DNA of 64,000 nucleotides, taken from an uncultured Bacteroides sp. (GTDB lineage: Bacteria > Bacteroidota > Bacteroidia > Bacteroidales > Bacteroidaceae). Positions 45,549 to 54,578 of this stretch are shown piece by piece. Positions within the stretch are counted from its first letter, which is position 1, and every line of letters starts with the position of its first letter. The stretch spans positions 1-64,000 of the forward strand of contig NZ_CAJLKP010000022.1 of assembly GCF_905207245.1 (NCBI RefSeq). Direction: 5' to 3'. The notes under the pieces were generated by a model. The model saw nothing but the letters and a program-made list of their open reading frames with translations. It was not told the origin of the DNA and searched no databases. A program made the translations under genes and the position numbers.

Positions 45549-48500
45549 ATGATGAGGAAGTATTATAAATTATTTCTTGTATATGCGTTGGGTTATCTGA
45601 TGCCACTTCAGCTTTCAGCCGGGGAAATTTGGAGAAAAGTGGTTTATGTTTTGTTATTCGGCTGGGTTGCTATATCGGCTCAGGCACAGAGTAATGCTTC
45701 ACGTATGGATTGGTGGCGTGAGGCTCGTTTCGGAATGTTTATCCATTTGGGATTATATTCTGCAGCTGCCGGAGAATGGAATGAAAAAGAGGTGGAAGGA
45801 ATTGGTGAGTGGATACAGAATTTTGCAAAGGTACCCAATAGTGAATATGAAAAGTTGCTGTCGGATTTTACTTTGAGTAAATGCAAGCCTGAAACCTGGG
45901 TGCAGATAGCAAAGCAAGCCGGTGCAAAATACATTGTTTTTACGGCTAAGCATCACGAAGGTTTTTGCCTTTATCCGAGCGATGTGACTGATTTTGATAT
46001 TGAGAATACACCTTACAAAGGTGATCCGCTGAAAGAATTGATAGAAGCCTGTCGTAAATATGGTCTGAAAGTAGGAATCTATTATTCACATCGTCAGGAT
46101 TGGAGGGAGGAAGATGCTGCCGTGATGAAAAACGAGTATGACGGGCATTATGGAAAAGAGAAGGCAGAGGTAAAGCCGGATTTGAACCGGTATATCCAAA
46201 ATAAAGCCTTGCCACAGGTGCGTGAGTTGCTTACAAATTATGGAAAGATTGATTTACTGTGGTATGATACTCCTTTTGATCTATCGAAAGAGCAGAGTCA
46301 GCTTTTTGTCGATGTAGTCAGAGAACTGCAACCGGATTGTTTAATCAATGGTCGTGTGGGGTATAATCTGGGTGATTACGGGGCTTTGGGTGATAATGAG
46401 ATGCCCTGTGCCTATGCTCCAACGGATTTGGAAATGGTGGCTACGCTGAATCACACTTGGGGATATAAAAAGAATGGTAATGCCTGGAAAGGAAAGAAAG
46501 AAATCCTTTGTTCGCTAATTGAAGCCGTGAACCGGAATATCAATTACATGATTAATATAGGACCGCGTGCAGATGGAGTAGTTCCTCAGCCGAGCGTTGA
46601 TGTGTTGAGTTTTGTAGGAAACTGGTTAAGGGCAAATTCGGAGGCTATTTATGGTGCAACCGGAAATCCGTTCAATGATAACTTTCCATGGGGATATGTC
46701 ACCCGAAAGGGGAATAATCTGTATCTGCATTTGGTTCGCCAACCACAAAATAATCAGATTGTGCTGAAGGGACTACGGTCCGTTATTTCATCGGCAGAAG
46801 TATTGTCATCTGGTCAGAAACTGGTGGTAAGCGATAATAAGATATCTGTTCCTGAAGGACTGGATTATGAGTATGTACCGGTATTTAAACTTACTTGCCG
46901 GACTCCTTTTAATATAAGTACCTTGAATTTTTCAAATGAAGGAATGATAAGTATGCCTGCCGCATCCGGACGGAAAGTGCCCGGGAAGAAGGGCTGTTTT
47001 AGAATAGCTGAAGGAGGAAATACGGAAAATTTCAATCCTCAAACGGGAAAGCTACTGTTGGAATGTGTAGTCGATGAACCCGGAGAATATGACGTGAGGC
47101 TATATACCAGCAGACATTGGAGGCGGTCGTTCACGGAAGGTACCAAAGTCTCTTTGAAGGTAGGGGATGAAAAACAATTCAAAGCCTGTTTGCTGAACAA
47201 AGATGAGGAACTGGTAAACGTCAGGCAGAATTCTTATCCTGAGACGTGGAGCTATATTGGAACGGTGGCTTTTGAAAAGATAGGAAATAAGATTTTGGAG
47301 CTTTCAATAGATACAATCGGTACATATAGCCGACTTGGATTTTTCGGTGAGGATATTCAGAATGAAAGTGAGAATAATGTTCGCGTCATGCGGATAGAAC
47401 TGATAAAGAGAAATCGGGAAGATTGCAATCGTAAATTGAATGATCTGCAAGGTTTACGCAAATCAAATCCATTGTCATTACCGCAGGCCACTTCCGAAGA
47501 ATTGAAAGATGCGCGGAAGTTGATAGAGCGATATCAGTTGAAGCGCATGCAGGACGGACAGGTGGCAGGACTGCCATTGTCCAATGAAGAAAAGCTTACT
47601 TTGGCACAGGCTCAGGGATTAAGTACGGCAACCCGTGCTTTAGCTTATGCCGCGTTAGAAAAATGTCCCGGTGCAGAAGATGAGTTTACTCTGTTTATAG
47701 ATTATTTGATTGCACAGAAAGCCATTGAGCGTATTGTTTTTCGCTATAGCAATTATCAGGCTGTCCGTAAAATACCTGCCGACTTCCTGAGTGCTTTATC
47801 GGCCTGTGACGACATTCGGAAATCGCAATTGATTGAGGGAGTAAAAAGCTTGGTGGAGTTTGATCAGGTGTATCTTTCTTCTTCCTGTTTAGCTCCCAGG
47901 ATAAACTCGGATTATATTTATAATGTACTTCCCCATCTGCTTGTTTGTACATTGTATAATCCGGATAACCGTCAGGCATTAATTGATTTGGAAGCTTTCT
48001 CCCATTTCCTTTCTGCCTGCACCCAGTATGTTCCCGGAGGGAATGACTGGTTGAAACCTGATGGCACTGGCTTTCATCACCGGACACATTATAATGGATA
48101 TATGTATTCCTATAAAACCTTGGTTGAGTATGCATCCCGGCTGAAAGGTACTTCTTTCCGGATAGATAGCGGTGCTTATCAACGTATCCGGAAAGCAATA
48201 ATCTCGTTCTATCTGATGGCTACCCGTTCTGTATCAGATGATAACCATTACTATGCTAATAGCCTGGCAGGACGTCATCCGTTTACGGGAATTGGGCTCA
48301 GTTTTACGCAACAGCTTTTTGAACAACTCATAGAAATAGGTGGAGATATAAAGGGGGAAGCTGTCGACCTGGATTTGGCTTCCTATTATAATTACTTCTT
48401 TATGACAAAGAAGTATGCGAATGCTCCCGATCTGAATTTAGAAGGCTTTTACCAGTTTAATTATAGTCCGTTAGGTATTTACCGATTTGATAATTGGGTA

Positions 48501-49754
48501 GCTGCCATGCGTTGCCCGACAACGAATTTCTGGGGTGCTGAAATATATGCAGAAACCAATCGTTTTGGCAGGTATCAAAGTCATGGGACGCTGGAGGTTT
48601 TGTATGACGGACCCTTGGAACGTTCCGGGTACCCGGTCAAAGGGCATGAGGGATGGGATTGGAATGTAATACCGGGAAGTACTACTGTGCATTATACATC
48701 CTGGAAGGAAATGATGCCGGGTGGCAATGAAACGGATCGTTTTGATCAGAAGGCTCTGACTACAAACTTTTCCGGAGCCCTTTCATGGGGAAACTGTGGT
48801 TTGTTTGCTGCTGCATTCGACCAAGGAGATAATTGGGGGAAGCGCCGTTTTGAACCTACCAACCTGAGATTCTGCAAATCCGTTTTTGCTATTGATGGTA
48901 TGTTGATTAGTCTGGGCAGTGATATTTCTGCTGTCGGCGATTACTCCGATGACCGTTTAACGGCAACCAATCTTTTTCAGGTAGTAGGCGAAAGAGGAGA
49001 CTGTCCGTTGATAATCAATGGAAAAGAGGTTAAACGAGATAGAGTGGAATCTTTGAATTTGAAGAAGAAAGATGCATGGTTGGTTGCTCCTAATACTACA
49101 GGCTACTACATCCCTGCCGGTAATGACCCGCTGATAGTAGAATCTGTAGAGCAAAATGTTCCTGCGTCATCAGGGCTCCGGGATGGTTTGAAGAGTATGA
49201 AGGCTGTCAAAGCTTATATCAATCACGGAATTAAGCCTAAAGGTAAGGAATACTGTTTTGTGGTTGTCCCTAATACTACATCGCAAAAGATGGCCATGTT
49301 AGTGAAGCAATTACAAAAGAAAGAAGGATTGTTTGAGGTATTGTCGACGCAGGATTCTATCCATGTATTGAAACACCGTTCTTCCGGCACTATCGCTTAT
49401 TCTTTATTTGCTCCGGCTTCACATTTGTCTTACGGATGTTTGCGTTTTTCTGATACAGAACTGTTGTTTATGGAAAGGATGGACAAGAAAGAAAATATGC
49501 TCGACATTGCTTTATGTAATCCTAATCTCCGGCCTCAACCATCTGAAGTGTATGGATGGATAGCTACCCCTACCTATGCATCATTTGTCTTGAACGGAGC
49601 ATGGGCGCTAGCTGACGGGGAGTGCTCGGGGAAAGTCCTTCTAATTGAATCAAAGTCTGCCGTTACCACAATCAAGGCGGTACTTTCTGAGGGGGAACCG
49701 CTTTACCTAAAATTGAAAAGGAAGGCATCAAATGGTGCTTCTTCTGTAAAATAA
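45549..49754 (+). CDS. GH29 alpha-L-fucosidase fused to a PL8-like polysaccharide lyase
   Basis: 1401 residues from the ATG at 45549; earlier and later in-frame starts (45486, 45600) exist, the last giving the cleanest signal peptide (ending AISAQAQ). Residues ~52-370 are a GH29 barrel: MDWWREARFGMFIHLGLYS, YIVFTAKHHEGFCLYPS and the nucleophile D240 in IDLLWYD. A beta domain (380-460) and a CBM-like domain (about 480-620) follow. From ~640 a helical toroid leads to the PL8 signature DGTGFHHRTHYNGY with H844 and Y851 (spaced seven apart as in chondroitinase ABC I) and R909 in AGRHP. Beta-sheet domains follow with WNVIPGSTTVHY, FAIDGMLISLGSDIS and AWLVAPNTTGYYIP. The usual NGEN glutamate is not evident. 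Such a fusion would defucosylate and cleave a uronic-acid glycan. Confidence 0.88.
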   Translation: MMRKYYKLFLVYALGYLMPLQLSAGEIWRKVVYVLLFGWVAISAQAQSNASRMDWWREARFGMFIHLGLYSAAAGEWNEKEVEGIGEWIQNFAKVPNSEYEKLLSDFTLSKCKPETWVQIAKQAGAKYIVFTAKHHEGFCLYPSDVTDFDIENTPYKGDPLKELIEACRKYGLKVGIYYSHRQDWREEDAAVMKNEYDGHYGKEKAEVKPDLNRYIQNKALPQVRELLTNYGKIDLLWYDTPFDLSKEQSQLFVDVVRELQPDCLINGRVGYNLGDYGALGDNEMPCAYAPTDLEMVATLNHTWGYKKNGNAWKGKKEILCSLIEAVNRNINYMINIGPRADGVVPQPSVDVLSFVGNWLRANSEAIYGATGNPFNDNFPWGYVTRKGNNLYLHLVRQPQNNQIVLKGLRSVISSAEVLSSGQKLVVSDNKISVPEGLDYEYVPVFKLTCRTPFNISTLNFSNEGMISMPAASGRKVPGKKGCFRIAEGGNTENFNPQTGKLLLECVVDEPGEYDVRLYTSRHWRRSFTEGTKVSLKVGDEKQFKACLLNKDEELVNVRQNSYPETWSYIGTVAFEKIGNKILELSIDTIGTYSRLGFFGEDIQNESENNVRVMRIELIKRNREDCNRKLNDLQGLRKSNPLSLPQATSEELKDARKLIERYQLKRMQDGQVAGLPLSNEEKLTLAQAQGLSTATRALAYAALEKCPGAEDEFTLFIDYLIAQKAIERIVFRYSNYQAVRKIPADFLSALSACDDIRKSQLIEGVKSLVEFDQVYLSSSCLAPRINSDYIYNVLPHLLVCTLYNPDNRQALIDLEAFSHFLSACTQYVPGGNDWLKPDGTGFHHRTHYNGYMYSYKTLVEYASRLKGTSFRIDSGAYQRIRKAIISFYLMATRSVSDDNHYYANSLAGRHPFTGIGLSFTQQLFEQLIEIGGDIKGEAVDLDLASYYNYFFMTKKYANAPDLNLEGFYQFNYSPLGIYRFDNWVAAMRCPTTNFWGAEIYAETNRFGRYQSHGTLEVLYDGPLERSGYPVKGHEGWDWNVIPGSTTVHYTSWKEMMPGGNETDRFDQKALTTNFSGALSWGNCGLFAAAFDQGDNWGKRRFEPTNLRFCKSVFAIDGMLISLGSDISAVGDYSDDRLTATNLFQVVGERGDCPLIINGKEVKRDRVESLNLKKKDAWLVAPNTTGYYIPAGNDPLIVESVEQNVPASSGLRDGLKSMKAVKAYINHGIKPKGKEYCFVVVPNTTSQKMAMLVKQLQKKEGLFEVLSTQDSIHVLKHRSSGTIAYSLFAPASHLSYGCLRFSDTELLFMERMDKKENMLDIALCNPNLRPQPSEVYGWIATPTYASFVLNGAWALADGECSGKVLLIESKSAVTTIKAVLSEGEPLYLKLKRKASNGASSVK

Positions 49755-49797
49755 AAGAGTCTCATAGATATAAATTTGAATATAAATAAGTAAAACC

Positions 49798-50781
49798 ATG
49801 AAGTCAGTTATATATTCTTGCATAGTGTTTCTATGTACATTATTAAGTTTAGTATCTTGCAATTCTTCTGATAAACCGCTGAAGTTTGCAATAGTATCAG
49901 ATTTGCATGCTTCGGCCATGCCCGATGGAAAGGAGCGTATGCAGGCTGTTGTGGATGCTGCAAATAGAGAAAATGTGGATTTCCTGATTCAATTAGGTGA
50001 TTTTATACGTCTTGATAGTGTAAGCCGGTCTTTAGACTCTATCTGGAATGAGTATGAGGGAGAAAAGTATCACGTACTGGGCAATCATGATCTGGATGCT
50101 TATACAAAAGAAGAATTCCTGAAAGGATTTGGAATTCCTAACCGTTATTACTCATTTGATAAAGGTGATTTTCATTTTATCGTGTTGGATGGTAATAACC
50201 TTTATGATAACAAAGAGTACAGCCATTATGCTAAGGCTAACTATCTAAAGGCTAAGTCCGATATGCGTGCCTTTGTGGATCCGGAACAACTGGAATGGTT
50301 GATAAATGATTTGGCTGCAACTGATAAAAGGTGCATTCTGTTTTCTCATCAAAGTATAGACAGTTTTATGAATAACGGTGATGAGGTGCGTGCAGTCTTG
50401 GAAAATGCAAACAAACGTGCAGGTTTTAAAAAGGTGGTATTGGCTTTTAGCGGGCATAATCATAGTAACTATACGAAAAAAATAAACGGGATTACCTATA
50501 TGCAGATTAACAGTGCATCTTATGTATGGGTTGGCGAGCCGACAATGACTGAGAAGCGCTATTCCAAGGCTATTAATGAAAAATATCGTTTATTGCGTTA
50601 TTCGATTACTTACGATAAACCTTTGTACGCTATTGTAACATTGACAAAAGACAGAATCGATGTTAAAGGTACACAAGCCGATTTTTTACCTCCTACTCCG
50701 CAGGACTTGGGACTCGGGGATTCAATTGATGTTTATCCGCTTGTTTCTATCATAGCGGATGCACAGGTTGATTTAGATTGA
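49798..50781 (+). CDS. Calcineurin-like metallophosphoesterase lipoprotein
   Basis: 327 residues, lipobox SLVSCNSSD. All five metallophosphoesterase blocks are present: VSDLHAS, QLGDFI, LGNHDLD, LFSHQS and SGHNHSNY, giving the two-metal site. It starts 43 bp after the GH29-PL8 gene and is the last gene of the PUL's right arm. Substrates of the family are phosphomono- or diesters. Lipid anchoring and operon position suggest removal of phosphate from an imported or surface-bound glycan, an inference. Confidence 0.92.
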   Translation: MKSVIYSCIVFLCTLLSLVSCNSSDKPLKFAIVSDLHASAMPDGKERMQAVVDAANRENVDFLIQLGDFIRLDSVSRSLDSIWNEYEGEKYHVLGNHDLDAYTKEEFLKGFGIPNRYYSFDKGDFHFIVLDGNNLYDNKEYSHYAKANYLKAKSDMRAFVDPEQLEWLINDLAATDKRCILFSHQSIDSFMNNGDEVRAVLENANKRAGFKKVVLAFSGHNHSNYTKKINGITYMQINSASYVWVGEPTMTEKRYSKAINEKYRLLRYSITYDKPLYAIVTLTKDRIDVKGTQADFLPPTPQDLGLGDSIDVYPLVSIIADAQVDLD

Positions 50782-50841
50782 TACAGAGTCAACAATTGCA
50801 GGCAGGTAGTCGTTATATAGATTATAGATTAATTTCATTTT

Positions 50842-51870
50842 ATGAAACATTCCGTTCTTTTTGCCTGCGTGGTTGTTGGTTTGATTCTTGCCGGATGTCA
50901 TAACCGGCAGGAACCACCTGTGCTGGTAGTTGTGCAAGAGGCTGAACCTAAAGATACGGCTGTGCTGGAATTTCCTCATCCTAAGGAGAAACAGTTGACC
51001 GCTGCCGATATTTCCCTTACCAAAGAATTGCTCTATGACCAGCATACCCTCGAAGATACCTATCCATATAAGGATACGGTACGCTCTTTCAAATGGGATG
51101 TCATCCGGAACTGTCTGGCTTATATCGAGAATATGCAGCGCGATACTACTGCAAGGTGGGTGGTGTTGCAGAATTATAAGAATCTGAATAAAGAAGCTCC
51201 CCTGGTACGTAAGTTCGTGCGGAATGTGTACCGCCGTGTATCTGATACATTGGGCGTGGAGCGCTATCAATCGGTGCCGCTGTATCTGCCCGCTGATACG
51301 CTGGTACCCGAACGTTATGGTAGAGACGGTACTATTGCTTATCTGAAAGGCGAGGAAGGAAGTTTTTACCGGATATTACCCGCCACTTTTGAAGAAGAAT
51401 GGCTGGCGCCACGCAGATACCTGAAACAATTGCCGGACAGCACCGTCTTTAATCATGTGATTTTTGTCGACCGCCTGGATCAGAATATTACTACCTTGGA
51501 ACATGTCTCGGAAGGTGAGTGGAAGATACGTAGCATGAATCCCGCCACTACTGGAATGCATGCTCCACCCTATGCCCAGGAAACTCCACTGGGGATGTAT
51601 CTGCTTCAACAGAAGAAAACGCGTATGGTATTCCTGAAAGACGGTTCGGCGGAGACAGGAGGCTATGCCCCCTATGCCAGTCGTTTTACGAACGGAGCTT
51701 ATATTCACGGAGTGCCGGTGAATGCGCCGCGTACAAGTATGATTGAGTATAGCTGGTCGTTGGGAACCACTCCACGTTCGCACATGTGTGTGCGCAATGC
51801 TACTTCACATTCCAAGTTCGTTTTCGATTGGGCGCCTACCGAACGCTCTTTGGTTGTGGTGATTGAATAG
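50842..51870 (+). CDS. L,D-transpeptidase (YkuD) lipoprotein
   Basis: 342 residues with lipobox LILAGCHNR. The YkuD domain is at the C-terminus (about 205-340): NHVIFVDRLDQNITTLE, TPLGMYLL, GAYIHGVPV with the catalytic His, and SHMCVRNATSHS with the catalytic Cys. The usual Gly between His and Cys is Met here (SHGCVR becomes SHMCVR). The N-terminal half has no named domain. These enzymes crosslink peptidoglycan 3-3 or attach proteins to it. The neighbouring gene encodes another L,D-transpeptidase-like protein. Confidence 0.9.
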   Translation: MKHSVLFACVVVGLILAGCHNRQEPPVLVVVQEAEPKDTAVLEFPHPKEKQLTAADISLTKELLYDQHTLEDTYPYKDTVRSFKWDVIRNCLAYIENMQRDTTARWVVLQNYKNLNKEAPLVRKFVRNVYRRVSDTLGVERYQSVPLYLPADTLVPERYGRDGTIAYLKGEEGSFYRILPATFEEEWLAPRRYLKQLPDSTVFNHVIFVDRLDQNITTLEHVSEGEWKIRSMNPATTGMHAPPYAQETPLGMYLLQQKKTRMVFLKDGSAETGGYAPYASRFTNGAYIHGVPVNAPRTSMIEYSWSLGTTPRSHMCVRNATSHSKFVFDWAPTERSLVVVIE

Positions 51871-51957
51871 TGAATCCTCATTTTTAACTATCTGTGTGAT
51901 AGGTGTCTGGAGAAAAAACTGTAATTTAGCCGCCGTTATTTCTTTGGCTAAAGTTTT

Positions 51958-52668
51958 ATGTTGCGATTTATTGTATCCGTTTTATTCTTATTTCTTCCTT
52001 GTACCTTGTTTCTGGGCGGCAAGTCGTCAGATAGCACTCCTGACTTTGCTGAAAGGGCTGCTTCATCTGATGTTGAGGCTTATGCGAGCTTATACCGTTC
52101 CATGCAGTTGGAAGGAGTTGTCAACTGGAAAGCTTTCCGGCAGGCTGTGGCAGGTTATTATAAAATAGACAATCGCAAACGGGAGGTGTTGACATTGATA
52201 GACTTTTCCCGTCCTTCTACCGCAAAACGTCTTTTTGTATTTGACATGAGGGAACGTAAAGTACTTTTCTCATCGGTCGTTTCCCATGGAAAAAATAGCG
52301 GTGATAATTATGCCACTTCCTTTTCTAATGAATACGGTTCCTACAAAAGTTCACTGGGATTCTATCTTACAGAATCTACTTATCAGGGAAAGAACGGGTA
52401 TTCGCTTATTTTGAATGGTTTGGAAAAAGGAATCAACGACCGGGCCCGTGAGCGTGCTATTGTTATGCATGGGGCGGCTTATGCCGATCCTTCGGTAGTC
52501 AGTAGAGGGGGACGTCTGGGAAGAAGCTTTGGCTGTCCGGCTGTTCCGCAAAAACTTTCCCGTCCTATCATTGATGCCATTAAAGGAGGAAGTGTGATGT
52601 ATATCTATGCTGAAACTCCTGATTATCTGGCACACAGTTCAGTCTTAAAAGATGCAGACGGACTGTAG
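51958..52668 (+). CDS. Murein L,D-transpeptidase catalytic domain family protein
   Basis: 236 residues with a signal peptide (MLRFIVSVLFLFLPCTLFLGG). The YkuD_2-type domain contains LTLIDFSRPSTAKRLFVFDMRE, SHGKNSGDNYATSFSNE, IVMHGAAYADPS with the conserved His, and GRSFGCPAV with the conserved Cys. It acts in the periplasm on peptidoglycan, probably. It lies 87 bp after the lipid-anchored L,D-transpeptidase in the same direction. Confidence 0.88.
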   Translation: MLRFIVSVLFLFLPCTLFLGGKSSDSTPDFAERAASSDVEAYASLYRSMQLEGVVNWKAFRQAVAGYYKIDNRKREVLTLIDFSRPSTAKRLFVFDMRERKVLFSSVVSHGKNSGDNYATSFSNEYGSYKSSLGFYLTESTYQGKNGYSLILNGLEKGINDRARERAIVMHGAAYADPSVVSRGGRLGRSFGCPAVPQKLSRPIIDAIKGGSVMYIYAETPDYLAHSSVLKDADGL

Positions 52669-52733
52669 TTTTATTCTTTTCATGGCGAAGCATATTTTTG
52701 ACGTTTGTCAATTCCTGTAATCTTATCTTTTCA

Positions 52734-52741
52734 TACCTTTG
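52734..52741 (+). promoter_or_regulatory. -7 box for the MATE gene
   Basis: TACCTTTG, 25 bp before the ATG at 52767. TTTG at 52704-52707 is a -33 candidate, with spacing longer than usual (26 bp). Confidence 0.6.
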
Positions 52742-52766
52742 CGTACAATTTTCAGAGGATTAATTT

Positions 52767-54116
52767 ATGGCAACATCAAGAGAAATGACGGCAGGACGCG
52801 CATTGCCGTTGATATTCAATTTCACTATGCCTCTGTTGATGGGAAACCTGCTACAACAGACATACTCTCTGGTCGACGCGGCAATCGTAGGAAAATTCTT
52901 GGGTATTAATGCACTGGCCTCAGTCGGAGCAAGTACTTCGGTGGTTTTCCTTATTCTTGGTTTCTGCAATGGGTGTTGTGGAGGTTTCGGCATTCCTGTG
53001 GCACAGAAGTTCGGAGCGCGGGATTACAGTACAATGCGTCGTTATGTATCGGTCAGTTTGCAACTGGCAGCGGTGATGTCGGTGGTGATTGCGGTAGTTA
53101 CGAGTATTCTGTGTGGAGATATTTTGCAGATGATGCGTACACCGGATATCATATTCCAGGATGCCTACTATTATTTATTGATAACGTTTATCGGAGTTCC
53201 CTGTACTTTCTTTTATAATTTGCTGTCCAGCATCATTCGTGCTTTGGGCGATAGCAAGACGCCTTTCTGGTTTCTGCTGTTCTCTACTATACTTAATATT
53301 CTGCTCGACTTGTTCTGTATCCTGGTATTGGATTGGGGAGTGGCGGGAGCTGCCATCGCTACGGTCTTTTCACAAGGCGTATCGGCTGTGTTGTGCTATA
53401 GATACATGATGCGCCGTTTTGATATATTGCGGGGAACACCGGATGAACGGAAGTTCAACGCTGCCCTGGCACGGACACTGATGTATATCGGTGTACCTAT
53501 GGGATTACAATTCTCGATTACCGCTATCGGAAGCATCATGTTGCAAAGTGCCAACAATGCATTGGGAACTGCTTGTGTTGCAGCTTTTACCGCTGCCATG
53601 CGCATCAAGATGTTCTTTATGTGTCCGCTTGAAAGTCTGGGCATTGCTATGGCTACCTATACCGGACAGAATTATGGTGCGGGCAAGCCCGAACGCATCT
53701 GGATGGGAGTAAAGGCAAGTGCATTAATGATGATTATTTACTGGGCATTTACGTTCTGCATATTGATGCTGGGGGCACGTACGTTTGCCTTGCTTTTTGT
53801 GGAAGCGTCCGAACTGGAAATATTGAAGGACACGGAGTTGTTCCTGCATATTTCCGTGTCCTTCTTCCCGGTTTTGGGATTGCTCTGTATTCTGCGATAT
53901 ACCATTCAGGGAGCGGGATATACCAATCTTGCTATGCTTTCCGGAGTTTCCGAAATGATAGCACGTGTGCTGGTAAGTCTTTATGCAGTGCCCGCTTTCG
54001 GCTATCTTGCGGTCTGCTTCGGTGATCCGACGGCATGGATTGCGGCTGTCCTGTTCCTGGTGCCGGCATTTATTTTTGTATATCGGAGGTTGCTCCGGAT
54101 GAGGAGAGAACAGTGA
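52767..54116 (+). CDS. MATE family multidrug/metabolite exporter
   Basis: 449 residues with about 12 membrane segments in two homologous halves. The first half starts ALPLIFNFTMPLLMGNLLQQTYSLVDAAIVGKFLG and contains SVGASTSVVFLILGFCNGCCGGFGIPVAQKFGA. The second has IGVPMGLQFSITAIGSIMLQSANNALG and AMATYTGQNYGAGKPERI. These are typical of the DinF/NorM-like MATE branch. It uses Na+ or H+ antiport; substrate unknown. Confidence 0.93.
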   Translation: MATSREMTAGRALPLIFNFTMPLLMGNLLQQTYSLVDAAIVGKFLGINALASVGASTSVVFLILGFCNGCCGGFGIPVAQKFGARDYSTMRRYVSVSLQLAAVMSVVIAVVTSILCGDILQMMRTPDIIFQDAYYYLLITFIGVPCTFFYNLLSSIIRALGDSKTPFWFLLFSTILNILLDLFCILVLDWGVAGAAIATVFSQGVSAVLCYRYMMRRFDILRGTPDERKFNAALARTLMYIGVPMGLQFSITAIGSIMLQSANNALGTACVAAFTAAMRIKMFFMCPLESLGIAMATYTGQNYGAGKPERIWMGVKASALMMIIYWAFTFCILMLGARTFALLFVEASELEILKDTELFLHISVSFFPVLGLLCILRYTIQGAGYTNLAMLSGVSEMIARVLVSLYAVPAFGYLAVCFGDPTAWIAAVLFLVPAFIFVYRRLLRMRREQ

Positions 54117-54550
54117 GTATAATTTCTGTAGCTCCTTCTGGTGCCTGTGCTATCGTCGCATATTTGCCTGTTTTTGCTTCGGGTACTATGGTTTGTTCCC
54201 AAGTAGTAGGACAGGTGGTGATGAATGTGATAGACTTTGCACGGGAAACAATGTAACTGAGCTATGCTGTTCTTATGGGTTGGCATATCATCATCCGTAT
54301 TGATGGTAGGAATCATTGGCATTGATAGTAGGAATCATTGGCATTGATTCTATACTGAGTCATATACTGAGGCATGTTCATTCTAATTGTGACTTGGGCT
54401 CTGCTCAAGTGTATGATCCGCTCCCGTTATAGCACTTGATATAAATTAAGAGCATATCTGTAAAGTTCAGTATAATATCAGAGAATCGAGTGATTTCAGT
54501 CTTTCAAAGATTTTGTTGATAGGCAATAAGAGTGTCATTGGGAAAAACAT
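54117..54550 (+). other. Intergenic region with short tandem repeats
   Basis: No gene seen in 434 bp. It contains two and a third copies of a 22-bp unit (54299-54342, continuing to about 54350) and a 12-bp repeat of ATACTGAG(T/G)CAT at 54352-54375. Confidence 0.6.
54299..54342. repeat. Two tandem 22-bp repeats
   Basis: Units at 54299 and 54321 (ATTGATGGTAGGAATC and ATTGATAGTAGGAATC, each ending ATTGGC) differ at one base; a third begins at 54343 and breaks off. Confidence 0.93.
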
Positions 54551-54558
54551 TATCTTTG
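54551..54558 (+). promoter_or_regulatory. -7 box for the PAS protein
   Basis: TATCTTTG, 20 bp before the ATG at 54579; it decides that start over the in-frame ATG at 54513. Confidence 0.6.
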
Positions 54559-54578
54559 GGGGCATAAAAGTAAAAGGT

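Noticed and set aside
50842..52668. L,D-transpeptidase genes as part of the PUL
   Set aside because: They are peptidoglycan enzymes found in many Bacteroides outside PULs. The PUL's last plausible gene is the metallophosphoesterase.
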